19,511 nucleotides of DNA from positions 1 to 19,511 of the forward strand of contig JAHAEW010000062.1 of the NCBI GenBank assembly GCA_018374635.1, read 5' to 3'. Position 1 is the first letter of the stretch. Every line of letters begins with the position of its first letter. Below the pieces are notes generated by a model. It searched no databases, was not told the DNA's origin, and saw only the letters and a list, made by a program, of their open reading frames with translations. The stretch is from Clostridiales bacterium (lineage in GTDB: Bacteria > Bacillota > Clostridia > Oscillospirales > Oscillospiraceae). The position numbers and the translations under genes were made by a program. Positions 7,162 to 15,112 of the stretch are shown piece after piece.

Positions 7162-8004
7162 ATGAAGGATTTTCTGCGCAACAACGGTGTGCTCATATTG
7201 ATCATTGCCGTGCTGCTCACGCTCATTGTGGCGGTGACCTCCGCGCTGATGGGCGGGGTGGCCGATCCGCTGTCCAATCTGGTGGGGATCGTGACCACGC
7301 CGGTGCGAAACGGCGTCAACGCGGTGGCCAACTGGACGGAGGAGCAGTACCAGCGCCTGTTTCTTCAGGATCAGATGCAGGCCGAATATGAGCAGCTCAA
7401 GCGGGATTATGCCAAGCTGGAGGAGCAGCTCCGGGAAGCTGAGAGCGACGCCGAGGAAAATGAGCGCCTGCGCAATCTGCTGGGCCTGCGGGAGAAGCGG
7501 CGGGACTTTGTTTTTGAGTCGGCTACGGTCACCTCCCACGGCTCCTCCAACTGGGATTCCGCCCTCATGCTCAGCAAGGGCAGCTCTGTGGGCGTAGAGG
7601 CCGGAGACTGTGTGGTGGATGAATACGGCAACCTGGTGGGCATCATTGATGAGGTGGGGGTCAACTGGTCTCAGGTGATGACGGTGGTGGACTCCGACCT
7701 GGAGATGGGCGGCCTTATCGCCCGCACCGACAGCGCCGGCATCCTGGAGGGGCAGTTTGATCTGATGGGAGAGGGAAAGCTCAAGCTCTCCTACCTGCCG
7801 GAAAACAGTGAATTTATGGCGGGGGACCAGGTCCTCACCTCCGGGCTGAGCGGCGCCTACCCCTCCGGACTGGTGGTGGGTCATGTGGAAGAGGTCCTCA
7901 CCGACGCATCGGGTATGACCCGCTATGCGGTCATCGTGCCGGAGACCGACCTCAATGCGCTGCAGCAGGTCTTTGTCATCAAGAGCTTTGATATGATTGA
8001 GTAA
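7162..8004 (+). CDS. mreC: Rod shape-determining protein MreC
   Basis: This 280-residue bitopic membrane protein is a scaffold of the cell-elongation complex, linking MreB, MreD and PBP2. After a short cytoplasmic tail there is one transmembrane helix (about 7-28, VLILIIAVLLTLIVAV). A coiled coil of about 62-112 follows, rich in Glu/Arg heptads and ending RNLLGLREK. The extracellular beta domain contains GSSNWDSALMLSKGSSVGVEAGD, DEYGNLVGIIDEVG and GDQVLTSGLSGAYPSGLVVG, all standard MreC landmarks. The start is supported by GAGAGGAA upstream. It is 12 bases ahead of mreD and in the usual mreC-mreD-mrdA order. Confidence 0.95.
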   Translation: MKDFLRNNGVLILIIAVLLTLIVAVTSALMGGVADPLSNLVGIVTTPVRNGVNAVANWTEEQYQRLFLQDQMQAEYEQLKRDYAKLEEQLREAESDAEENERLRNLLGLREKRRDFVFESATVTSHGSSNWDSALMLSKGSSVGVEAGDCVVDEYGNLVGIIDEVGVNWSQVMTVVDSDLEMGGLIARTDSAGILEGQFDLMGEGKLKLSYLPENSEFMAGDQVLTSGLSGAYPSGLVVGHVEEVLTDASGMTRYAVIVPETDLNALQQVFVIKSFDMIE

Positions 8005-8016
8005 GGGGGGATCCGT

Positions 8017-8529
8017 TTGACCCGCCATGATTTTCTCGTGAAATGGGGCGTGTATGCCCTGACCCTCCTGCCCATATGGTTTTTTGAGGGGTATATCCTC
8101 ACCCGCCTTCCGGTGACGGCCGTACAGCCCATGCTGCTGCCGCTGGCTGTGGTGGCGGTGGCAGTGCTGGAGGGGTGTGTCGGAGGGGCCGGATTCGGCC
8201 TGGGCGTGGGCATCCTCTGCGCCTGCTTCTATCCGGGCATGGAGGAGTGGATGCCCCTGGGGCTGGCTCTGGCCGGTCTGGGCGCCGGCCTGCTGGCCCA
8301 GTATGTGCTGCGCCAGAACCTGTGGGGCTGCCTGGTGTGCGCGCTGCTGGCGCTGGCCTTTGTGGATGGCGTGCGCATCCTGCTGCGCCTGGCCTGGGGG
8401 GAATACGCGCTGGGCCCCATGCTCCGTCTGACTGGGATGGAGATCGGCTGTTCCCTCCCCTTTGTGATCCCGGTCTATGCGGCTTTTCTATGGGTGTACC
8501 GCCGTGTCCCCAAACGGACCCATTTCTGA
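8017..8529 (+). CDS. mreD: Rod shape-determining protein MreD
   Basis: This 170-residue, very hydrophobic protein has about five predicted membrane helices (starting near residues 10, 35, 55, 75 and 100, with a last one near 145-162) and a basic C-terminus. That matches MreD in size and topology. MreD sequences diverge strongly, so the call rests as much on its place between mreC and PBP2 as on residues. The start is TTG at 8017, supported by AAGGGGGG six bases upstream; the only nearby ATG is out of frame. It acts in the membrane as part of the elongasome with MreC and PBP2. Confidence 0.85.
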   Translation: MTRHDFLVKWGVYALTLLPIWFFEGYILTRLPVTAVQPMLLPLAVVAVAVLEGCVGGAGFGLGVGILCACFYPGMEEWMPLGLALAGLGAGLLAQYVLRQNLWGCLVCALLALAFVDGVRILLRLAWGEYALGPMLRLTGMEIGCSLPFVIPVYAAFLWVYRRVPKRTHF

Positions 8530-8583
8530 GCCGTGCCTGTCCCTGCGTTTTATTTGCAGTTCCCGTAAGAGAAAGGTTGCCCT

Positions 8584-10815
8584 ATGGACAAAAAACAATT
8601 TCAACGGCGTGTGTATGTGGTATCGGGTGTTTTGGGCCTGCTGTTTTTCCTGTTTGTGGGCGTGCTCTACCAGCTTCAGATCATTCAGGGCTCCTATTAC
8701 CGGGCCCAGGCCACCAAGCGCAACGCCCAGACCGAGACGGTGGAGGCGGTCCGGGGTGAGATCCTGGACTGCAACGGCCGGGTGATGGTCTCCAACCGCT
8801 CCACGTACCAGGTGAGCCTCAATACCGGCGTGATGGGCGGCGACGAAGGGCGCAACGCCATTCTCAACGCCCTGCTCCAGATCTGCCGGGAGCAGGGGGT
8901 GACCTGGACGGATACCCTGCCGGTCACCGGCGCCTCGCCCTTCCAGTACACGCTGGGGACCGCGACCGGCACCAACTGCCGGGAATTTCTCAAACTCATG
9001 GAGATCCTGAGTGAGAACAATGCCAGCTGGGAGACGGCGTCAGCCTCCGGCGTGGCGCTGGGTGAGGAGTGGGAGGCATACCGGGCGGCGGTGGCCGCCG
9101 CCTCGGAGACCGCGGAGACCGGGACCCAGGCGGCTCAGCCCCCCGCCGCGCCGGAGGGTACGGTCTCGGCCGCCCCGCTCATCGCAAAGATGAAGGACTA
9201 TTTCGGCATCGATCCCACCCTGTCCGATGAAGAGGCCAGGGACCTGATCGGCGTGCTCTATGAGCTTACCCTGCGCAGCAAGGGCGCGGCCACCAGCGAA
9301 TATATTTTTGCCCAGGACGTGGATATCCGCTTTATCACCGCGGTCAAGGAGCAGGGGCTCAAAGGCGTCAAGATCGAGCCCACGACCACCCGGGTCTATG
9401 AGACCTCTTACGCCGCCCATATTCTGGGGCGGGTGGGAGTGATTGAGCGGGAAGCCTGGTATGCGGAGGATTCGTATTACCGCAAGAATAACTATAATAT
9501 GAATGATCTGGTGGGCCGGGACGGATTAGAAAAGGCCTTTGAATCCTATCTCCGGGGCGAGGCCGGCACCCGGATCGTGGAGCTCAACAGCGAGGGCAAG
9601 GTGGTCAGCGAGAGCTGGAAGACCGACCCGGAGACCGGCGAGCCCATGGCCCCCCAGCCGGGCAACAATGTGGTCACCACCATTGACCTGCGCCTCCAGG
9701 AGGCGCTGGAGCAGTCCCTGGCCGCCCGGGTGCCCGGACTCTCCGACACGGTGGAGGGCGCGGCGGGCGTGGTCATCGACATGAAGGGCGGGGTGAAGGC
9801 CATCGCCTCCTACCCCACCTTTGACATATCTCAGGTCTATAAAGACGCCAGCCTCTATAATGAGGTCCTCGAAGATCCGCTGCGCCCTTTTTATAACCGG
9901 GCCACCATGGGCCGCTATTCCCCCGGCTCCACCTTCAAGATGATCACCGGCGTGGCCGCCCTCCAGGAGGGCCTGACCACCCCCGATGAGGAGATCCTGG
10001 ACACAGGCTATTTCCGCTATCCGGAGGGAGAGAAATACCCCTACGGGGATTACCACCCCAAGTGCTGGATCTATCTCCAACATGGGGGAAATCACGGCTG
10101 GGAGGACATCGCCCATGCCATTGAGGACTCCTGCAACATCTTTTTCTTTACCCTGGCCGACCGGCTGGGGATCGACCTGCTGGACGAGTACGCCGCCATG
10201 TTCGGCCTTGGGCAGCCCACCGGCATTGAGGTGCCTGAGCAAACCGGCTATGTGGCCGGACCGGAGACCAGTGCCATGCTGGAGCAGGACTGGTATGGCG
10301 GATTGCTCCTCTCGGCCGCCATCGGACAGGGCAACACCCTGTGCACCCCCCTCCAGCTGGCCAACTACATCGCCACGCTGGTCAACGGCGGAAACCACTA
10401 TCCCGCCCACCTGCTCCAGACGGTCAAGAGCAGCGACTACTCCCAGGTGGTGCTGGAGAATGAGCCGGAACCTCTGGATACCATCAACATCAGCCAGGAG
10501 AACCTGGAGGCGGTCAAGTACGGCATGTACCTGCTGGGCACCGAGGGCAGTGTGGCCAAGTACTTCAAGGACCTGCCCGTGGAGGTGGGCGCCAAGACCG
10601 GCACCGCCCAGGTAGGACAGGAGAATACCGAGGCCAACGCCGTCTTTGTGTGCTTTGCGCCCTATGACGACCCGGAGATCGCCATTGCCCTGGTGGCGGA
10701 GCACGGCGGCTCCGGCGGCGGGCTGGCGGCGGTGGCCGCCGATGTGCTCTCGGTCTACTTCGGACAGTCTGGGAGTTCCCAGGCCGTCAATGGCGAGGGC
10801 GTGCTGATCCGCTGA
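8584..10815 (+). CDS. mrdA: Penicillin-binding protein 2 (class B peptidoglycan DD-transpeptidase)
   Basis: This 743-residue protein cross-links peptidoglycan during elongation. It has one N-terminal membrane anchor (about 9-30, VVSGVLGLLFFLFVGVLY), then the PBP dimer/pedestal region (VRGEILDCNGRVMVSN; RFITAVKEQGLKGVKIEPTTTR with YAAHILGRVG). The transpeptidase domain runs from about 375 onward. Catalytic motifs are complete: SPGSTFK within 446-452 (Ser449 nucleophile, Lys452), SCN (516-518) and KTGT (671-674). An Ala/Pro/Thr-rich insert at about 172-198 is low-complexity and probably an external linker. AGAAAGG precedes the ATG. Its position behind mreC-mreD supports the PBP2/MrdA assignment over a sporulation (SpoVD-type) or division (FtsI) PBP; there is no C-terminal PASTA domain. 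Intact. Confidence 0.92.
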   Translation: MDKKQFQRRVYVVSGVLGLLFFLFVGVLYQLQIIQGSYYRAQATKRNAQTETVEAVRGEILDCNGRVMVSNRSTYQVSLNTGVMGGDEGRNAILNALLQICREQGVTWTDTLPVTGASPFQYTLGTATGTNCREFLKLMEILSENNASWETASASGVALGEEWEAYRAAVAAASETAETGTQAAQPPAAPEGTVSAAPLIAKMKDYFGIDPTLSDEEARDLIGVLYELTLRSKGAATSEYIFAQDVDIRFITAVKEQGLKGVKIEPTTTRVYETSYAAHILGRVGVIEREAWYAEDSYYRKNNYNMNDLVGRDGLEKAFESYLRGEAGTRIVELNSEGKVVSESWKTDPETGEPMAPQPGNNVVTTIDLRLQEALEQSLAARVPGLSDTVEGAAGVVIDMKGGVKAIASYPTFDISQVYKDASLYNEVLEDPLRPFYNRATMGRYSPGSTFKMITGVAALQEGLTTPDEEILDTGYFRYPEGEKYPYGDYHPKCWIYLQHGGNHGWEDIAHAIEDSCNIFFFTLADRLGIDLLDEYAAMFGLGQPTGIEVPEQTGYVAGPETSAMLEQDWYGGLLLSAAIGQGNTLCTPLQLANYIATLVNGGNHYPAHLLQTVKSSDYSQVVLENEPEPLDTINISQENLEAVKYGMYLLGTEGSVAKYFKDLPVEVGAKTGTAQVGQENTEANAVFVCFAPYDDPEIAIALVAEHGGSGGGLAAVAADVLSVYFGQSGSSQAVNGEGVLIR

Positions 10816-10851
10816 GCACGGTTCAACTTTGGAAGATTGGAAGGAATGCCC

Positions 10852-12750
10852 ATGACGAACCCCTTTATCTTCGACCCCCGGGACCCGGAGAGCAAGTTTC
10901 CCTACGGGGCGGTCCCGGCAGGGACCCAGGTGCGCTTTACCGTCCGCCCTCCCCGGGCGGCGGGGTATTCCAGAGCGATCCTCACCGCCCGGTTTGAGGG
11001 CAGGGAGGATGCCGTGGTGGAGCGCGTCCTGCTCTGGCATGGGATCGAGGGCGCCCGGGACGTCTTCACCGGCACGCTGGAGACCGGGGAGTATGTGGGG
11101 CTGGTCTGGTACACCCTGCGCATGGAGGGGCTGGACGGGCGCAGCGCGGAGCTGGGGGAGTATCAGCTCACGGTCTATGACGATTCTGAGCCGGTCCCCG
11201 GCTGGTTTGGGGAGGGGCTCACCTACCAGATCTTTCCCGACCGGTTCCGCCGGCGCGCCATTCCCGACCCCGCCGGCATGGTGGGCGGGCGCACCGTCCA
11301 TCAACACTGGGAGGAGGAGCCGGTCTACCTGCCCGATGAGCACGGCGAGATCCGCAACCGGGACTTTTTCGGCGGGAGCCTCGCCGGGGTCCGGGAGAAG
11401 CTGACCTATCTGCGGCGGCTGGGGGTGGAGACCATCTACTTCTGCCCCATCTTTGAGGGGGTGGAAAACCACCGCTACGGCACTGGCGACTATGAGAAGA
11501 TTGACCCCATGCTGGGGGACGAGGCCCAGTTCCGTCTCCTGTGTGAGGAGGCCCACCACCTGGGGATGCGCATTATGCTGGACGGTGTGTTCAACCACAC
11601 AGGCTATATCAGCCGCTATTTCAACGGGGACAGCTCTTATCCCTCAGAGGTGCCCGGTGCGGCCCAGTCCACGGAGAGCCCCTATTATCCCTGGTATCAT
11701 TTCACCCACTGGCCAGACCGGTACGACTCCTGGTGGGGGATCTACTCCCTCCCGGCGGTCAATGAGAGTGAGAGCACCTATCTCGACTATATCATCCGGG
11801 GGGAAAACAGCATCGTCAAGCGCTGGCTGCGGGCCGGGGCGGACGGCTGGCGGCTGGACGTGGCCGACGAGCTGCCCGACTCCTTTGTCCACGCCCTTCA
11901 CACCGCTGCCCGCGAGGCCAAGAAGGACGCGGTGGTCATCGGCGAGGTGTGGGAGGACGGCTCCAACAAGATCGCCTACGGGGTGCGGCGCAAGCATATT
12001 CTGGGGGGACACTGCGACGGACTGATGAACTATCCCTTCCGCAACGCGGCCATCTCCTATCTGCTGGGCGGGGACGCCCGCTGGTTCCGGGAGACCATGG
12101 AGGGGTTACGGGCCAACTATCCGCCCGCCGCCTACTATTCCGCCATGAATGCCCTGGGGACCCACGACACCCCCCGTATCCTCACCCTGCTGGGGGTGGG
12201 CTCCCCCTGCACGGAGTACCCCAAATCCTGGCGGGCCGATTTTCGGATGCGCGAAGAGGAGTATGCCCGGGGCAAGGCCCGGCTCAAGCTGGGCGCAGTG
12301 CTGCTCTATGCCTTCCCCGGCTCCCCCACCCTGTACTACGGGGATGAGGCCGGGATGGAGGGCTTTGAAGATCCCTTCAACCGCCGTACCTTCCCCTGGG
12401 GACGGGAGGACAGTGAGCTGGTGAGCTGGTTCACCGCTCTGGGCTGCATCCGCAGCTGGTCCCAGGCCCTGCGAAAGGGAGATATTTCCTATGTGGAGGC
12501 CGACGGACCGGTGCTGGCTTTCCGGCGTACCTGGGAGGAGGAGAGCGTGCTGGTGGCTCTGAACGCCGGAGCAGAACCGGCTTCCCTGCCTCTTTCCGGT
12601 CCTATGAAGGATCTGCTCACCGGAGAGGTCTTCCCCGCCCCCGGTGCCCGCACCATGGAGGCGGCCCTGCCCCCCTGTACGGCACGGCTGCTGGTTCCCC
12701 TGCGCCTGCATCTTGCCGGCCGGGCGGAGCAAACCATCCCAGAATCATGA
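10852..12750 (+). CDS. GH13 alpha-glucan hydrolase (neopullulanase/cyclomaltodextrinase/alpha-glucosidase type)
   Basis: This 632-residue glycoside hydrolase family 13 enzyme has no signal peptide, so it probably acts on imported maltodextrins or internal glycogen. The N-terminal 115 residues form an immunoglobulin-like or starch-binding-type domain. The barrel starts at GLTYQIFPDRF. Conserved regions are complete: DGVFNH (244-249), GWRLDVADE with nucleophile Asp336, GEVWED with acid/base Glu365, and THDTPR with Asp439. A typical C-terminal beta domain follows. I choose the ATG at 10852, because AAGGA (10841-10845) is 6 bases ahead; the in-frame TTG at 10837 overlaps that site. The gene follows mrdA by 36 bases and is functionally unlike its envelope neighbours. 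Exact bond specificity cannot be read from sequence. Confidence 0.9.
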   Translation: MTNPFIFDPRDPESKFPYGAVPAGTQVRFTVRPPRAAGYSRAILTARFEGREDAVVERVLLWHGIEGARDVFTGTLETGEYVGLVWYTLRMEGLDGRSAELGEYQLTVYDDSEPVPGWFGEGLTYQIFPDRFRRRAIPDPAGMVGGRTVHQHWEEEPVYLPDEHGEIRNRDFFGGSLAGVREKLTYLRRLGVETIYFCPIFEGVENHRYGTGDYEKIDPMLGDEAQFRLLCEEAHHLGMRIMLDGVFNHTGYISRYFNGDSSYPSEVPGAAQSTESPYYPWYHFTHWPDRYDSWWGIYSLPAVNESESTYLDYIIRGENSIVKRWLRAGADGWRLDVADELPDSFVHALHTAAREAKKDAVVIGEVWEDGSNKIAYGVRRKHILGGHCDGLMNYPFRNAAISYLLGGDARWFRETMEGLRANYPPAAYYSAMNALGTHDTPRILTLLGVGSPCTEYPKSWRADFRMREEEYARGKARLKLGAVLLYAFPGSPTLYYGDEAGMEGFEDPFNRRTFPWGREDSELVSWFTALGCIRSWSQALRKGDISYVEADGPVLAFRRTWEEESVLVALNAGAEPASLPLSGPMKDLLTGEVFPAPGARTMEAALPPCTARLLVPLRLHLAGRAEQTIPES

Positions 12751-12830
12751 GAAAAAGGAGCGCGGAATCGCCAGGTGCCGCCCCATCTGCCCCCAACGGA
12801 TCGGACCGGCGCGCTTTGGCGTATGCCGGA

Positions 12831-12892
12831 CGTCCGGATCAGGAGGGACCGGGATTGGAACGGAACAGACGAAACCGGACGCTTCTTTTTTT
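12831..12892 (+). terminator. Possible intrinsic terminator after the GH13 gene
   Basis: CGTCCGG (12831-12837) can pair with CCGGACG (12875-12881), which is followed by CTTC and seven Ts (12886-12892). The loop is long (37 bases) and the left arm also belongs to a perfect 12-base palindrome (12826-12837), so alternative foldings exist. Its place between the GH13 stop and the recJ promoter is right for a terminator, but the call is tentative. Confidence 0.4.
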
Positions 12893-12936
12893 GGCCGGCG
12901 CTCTCCTGCTTTATCGGGATGAAAGACGCCGTTGAC

Positions 12937-12965
12937 TTGTATTTTTGGGGTATATTTGATATAAT
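12937..12965 (+). promoter_or_regulatory. Promoter of the recJ-rsh-ligase-racemase operon
   Basis: There is a perfect TATAAT (12960-12965) with a TGn extension (12957-12959), and TTGTAT (12937-12942) as -35 at exactly 17 bases. A TTGACT overlaps just upstream (12932-12937), but at 22 bases spacing. This is the clearest sigma-A-type promoter in the window. A 5-bp hairpin, GGTAA-TTT-TTACC (12970-12982), lies in the leader before the ribosome site. The whole 12751-13009 gap contains no convincing gene. Confidence 0.75.
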
Positions 12966-13009
12966 AAAGGGTAATTTTTACCGTCTTACCGGAGAGGAGG
13001 GCGAAGCCA

Positions 13010-15079
13010 GTGAAATATCAGCAGTGGAAGCGCCCCGCCGGAGACGGAGCGGGCCGGGCGGCTTTGGAGGAGGCGGGCATCCCGGCGCTTCCCGCCCTGG
13101 TCCTATCGGCCCGGGGCGTCGACACGCCGAAGAAGGCCCGGGCGTTTCTGGCCGGCGGGCCCGAGCGCCTGGCGGACCCCCTCCTACTCCGGGACATGGA
13201 CCGGGCGGTGGAGCGCATCCGGCGCGCGGTGGAGCGGGGAGAGCGGGTGGCCGTCTACGGAGACTATGATGTGGACGGCATCACCTCCACCTGCCTGCTC
13301 ACCCGTTTCCTGCGCAGCCGGGGGGCGGACGTGGTCCCCTATATCCCCGACCGGATGGAGGAGGGATACGGACTGAGCTGCGCTGCCGTAGACGCCCTCC
13401 GCGCCCAGGCGGTCACCCTGATCATTACCGTGGACTGCGGGATCACCGCGGTGGAGGAGGCCCGCCATGCCGCGGAGCTGGGGGTGGATCTGGTCATTAC
13501 CGACCACCACGAGTGCAAGGAGGAGCTGCCCTCCGCCCTGGCGGTGGTGGACCCCCGGCGGGGGGACTGCCCCTATCCCTTCAAGTCCCTGGCCGGCGTG
13601 GGGGTGGCCCTCAAGCTGGTGCTGGCGCTGGGGGAGCCGGAAGAGCGGCCCGCCCTCCTGCGGGAGTACGCCGATCTGGCCGCCATCGGCACAGTGGCCG
13701 ACGTGATGCTCCTGACCGGAGAAAACCGCTCCATCGTACAGCTGGGACTCTCCTCTCTCCGCCATACCCGCCGCCCCGGGCTCGCCGCCCTGCTGCGGGA
13801 GGCGGGGCTGAGCGAAAAGCCTCTGACCTCCATGGCCATCGGCTACACCCTGGCCCCCCGCATCAACGCCGCCGGACGGATGGGATGCGCCCGGGTGGCG
13901 GCCGAACTGCTCCTCACCGCCGACCCGGTGCGGGGAGAGGAGCTGGCCAAGGAGCTGTGCAGTCTCAACCGGGAGCGGCAGAGCATTGAGGCCGACATCT
14001 TTGCCCAGTGCGCCCAGATCGCCGGAAGTGCGCCGCCGGAGGAGCGCAGCGCCCTGGTCCTGGCCGGGGAGGGGTGGCACCAGGGCGTGGTGGGCATCGT
14101 GGCCTCCCGTCTGGCGGAGAGGTACTCCTGCCCCACCTTCATGATCTGTCTTCAGGACGGGCATGGAAGGGGTTCCTGCCGGTCTTTCGGAGGCTTTAAC
14201 CTCTTTGCCGCGCTGGAGGCGTGCGCCGGGCTGCTGGAGGGCTTCGGCGGACATGAGATGGCCGCCGGCTTTACCATTCGGGAGGAACAGATCCCGGCGT
14301 TCCGCCGCCGGATGAACGAGCTGGTGCGCCTGCGCACCGGCGGGGAGGAGATGGTCTCCGAGCTGGATATCGACGCCGAGATCCCGGACCCCGCGATGCT
14401 CACCCGGGAACAGGTGGAAGCCCTGGATATTCTGGAACCCTACGGCGCTGGAAATGAGAAGCCGGTCTTTTTCCTGGGAGGCTGTACGGTCTCCTCCCTC
14501 AATGAGGTGGGCGGCGGACGCCACCTCAAGCTCCGGCTCCTGGCGGGGGGCAGGCCCTTTGACGCCATCTTCTTTGCCGTCACCGCCGCCGAGGCGGGAG
14601 TGCGGCCCGGGGACCGGGTGGATATCGCCTTCTGTCCCCAGATCAATGAATACCGGGGCTGGCGCTCGGTGCAGCTCCAGATCACCGACCTGCGCCCGGG
14701 ACTGACCCGGGCCCAGAGCGAACAGGCCCTCTATGACCGCTTTGCCCGGGGGGAGGTCCTCAGCCCCCGGGAGGCCGCCTTCCTCCTGCCAAGCCGGGAG
14801 GAGTTTGTGACCCTCTGGCGCTACCTGAAGGGCCGCTCCGGCGGCGCGGAGCTGGAGGAGACCCCCCGCCGTCTGACCCGGAACCTGTCCCGGGACTTCG
14901 GCCGCCACGCCCCCCTGCCCCGCACCCTGGTGTGTCTGGAGGTCTTTGACGAGCGGGGGCTGATCTCCCTGGAACAACACGCCGGCTGCCTCCGGATCTC
15001 CCTCCAGAAGGTGGAGGGAAAGGTGGATCTGGAGCAGTCTGCCATTCTGCAACGGCTCCGACAGCTGATGAGCGGCTGA
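13010..15079 (+). CDS. recJ: Single-stranded-DNA-specific 5'-3' exonuclease RecJ
   Basis: This 689-residue DHH-superfamily nuclease degrades single-stranded DNA 5' to 3' in recombination and base-excision repair. The metal-binding motifs are intact: YGDYDVDG (Asp85, Asp87, Asp89), VDCGI, TDHHE (Asp165, His166, His167) and a DxxxIGTVADV-like segment. The DHHA1 domain has the GRGSCRSF loop and GGHEMAAGF (from 413), and an OB-type domain follows (ILEPYGAGNEKPVFF; then GDRVDIAFCPQINEYRG). A further helical tail of about 570-689 is longer than in the minimal E. coli protein but usual for Firmicutes. The start is GTG at 13010, with AGGAGG (12995-13000) 9 bases upstream. It is the first gene after the 12957-12965 promoter. 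Confidence 0.94.
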   Translation: MKYQQWKRPAGDGAGRAALEEAGIPALPALVLSARGVDTPKKARAFLAGGPERLADPLLLRDMDRAVERIRRAVERGERVAVYGDYDVDGITSTCLLTRFLRSRGADVVPYIPDRMEEGYGLSCAAVDALRAQAVTLIITVDCGITAVEEARHAAELGVDLVITDHHECKEELPSALAVVDPRRGDCPYPFKSLAGVGVALKLVLALGEPEERPALLREYADLAAIGTVADVMLLTGENRSIVQLGLSSLRHTRRPGLAALLREAGLSEKPLTSMAIGYTLAPRINAAGRMGCARVAAELLLTADPVRGEELAKELCSLNRERQSIEADIFAQCAQIAGSAPPEERSALVLAGEGWHQGVVGIVASRLAERYSCPTFMICLQDGHGRGSCRSFGGFNLFAALEACAGLLEGFGGHEMAAGFTIREEQIPAFRRRMNELVRLRTGGEEMVSELDIDAEIPDPAMLTREQVEALDILEPYGAGNEKPVFFLGGCTVSSLNEVGGGRHLKLRLLAGGRPFDAIFFAVTAAEAGVRPGDRVDIAFCPQINEYRGWRSVQLQITDLRPGLTRAQSEQALYDRFARGEVLSPREAAFLLPSREEFVTLWRYLKGRSGGAELEETPRRLTRNLSRDFGRHAPLPRTLVCLEVFDERGLISLEQHAGCLRISLQKVEGKVDLEQSAILQRLRQLMSG

Positions 15080-15112
15080 GGGCCGCCCATCTCAACGAAA
15101 TGTGGTGATCGT

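Noticed and set aside
9526..11598. 690-residue minus-strand open frame opposite mrdA and the GH13 gene
   Set aside because: It spans two unrelated real genes in antisense and shows no domain.
12747..12935. 62-residue frame overlapping the GH13 stop codon (ATGA), with a short hydrophobic stretch
   Set aside because: No ribosome site before its ATG, Arg-rich composition, and it covers a palindrome and a likely terminator; no family recognised.
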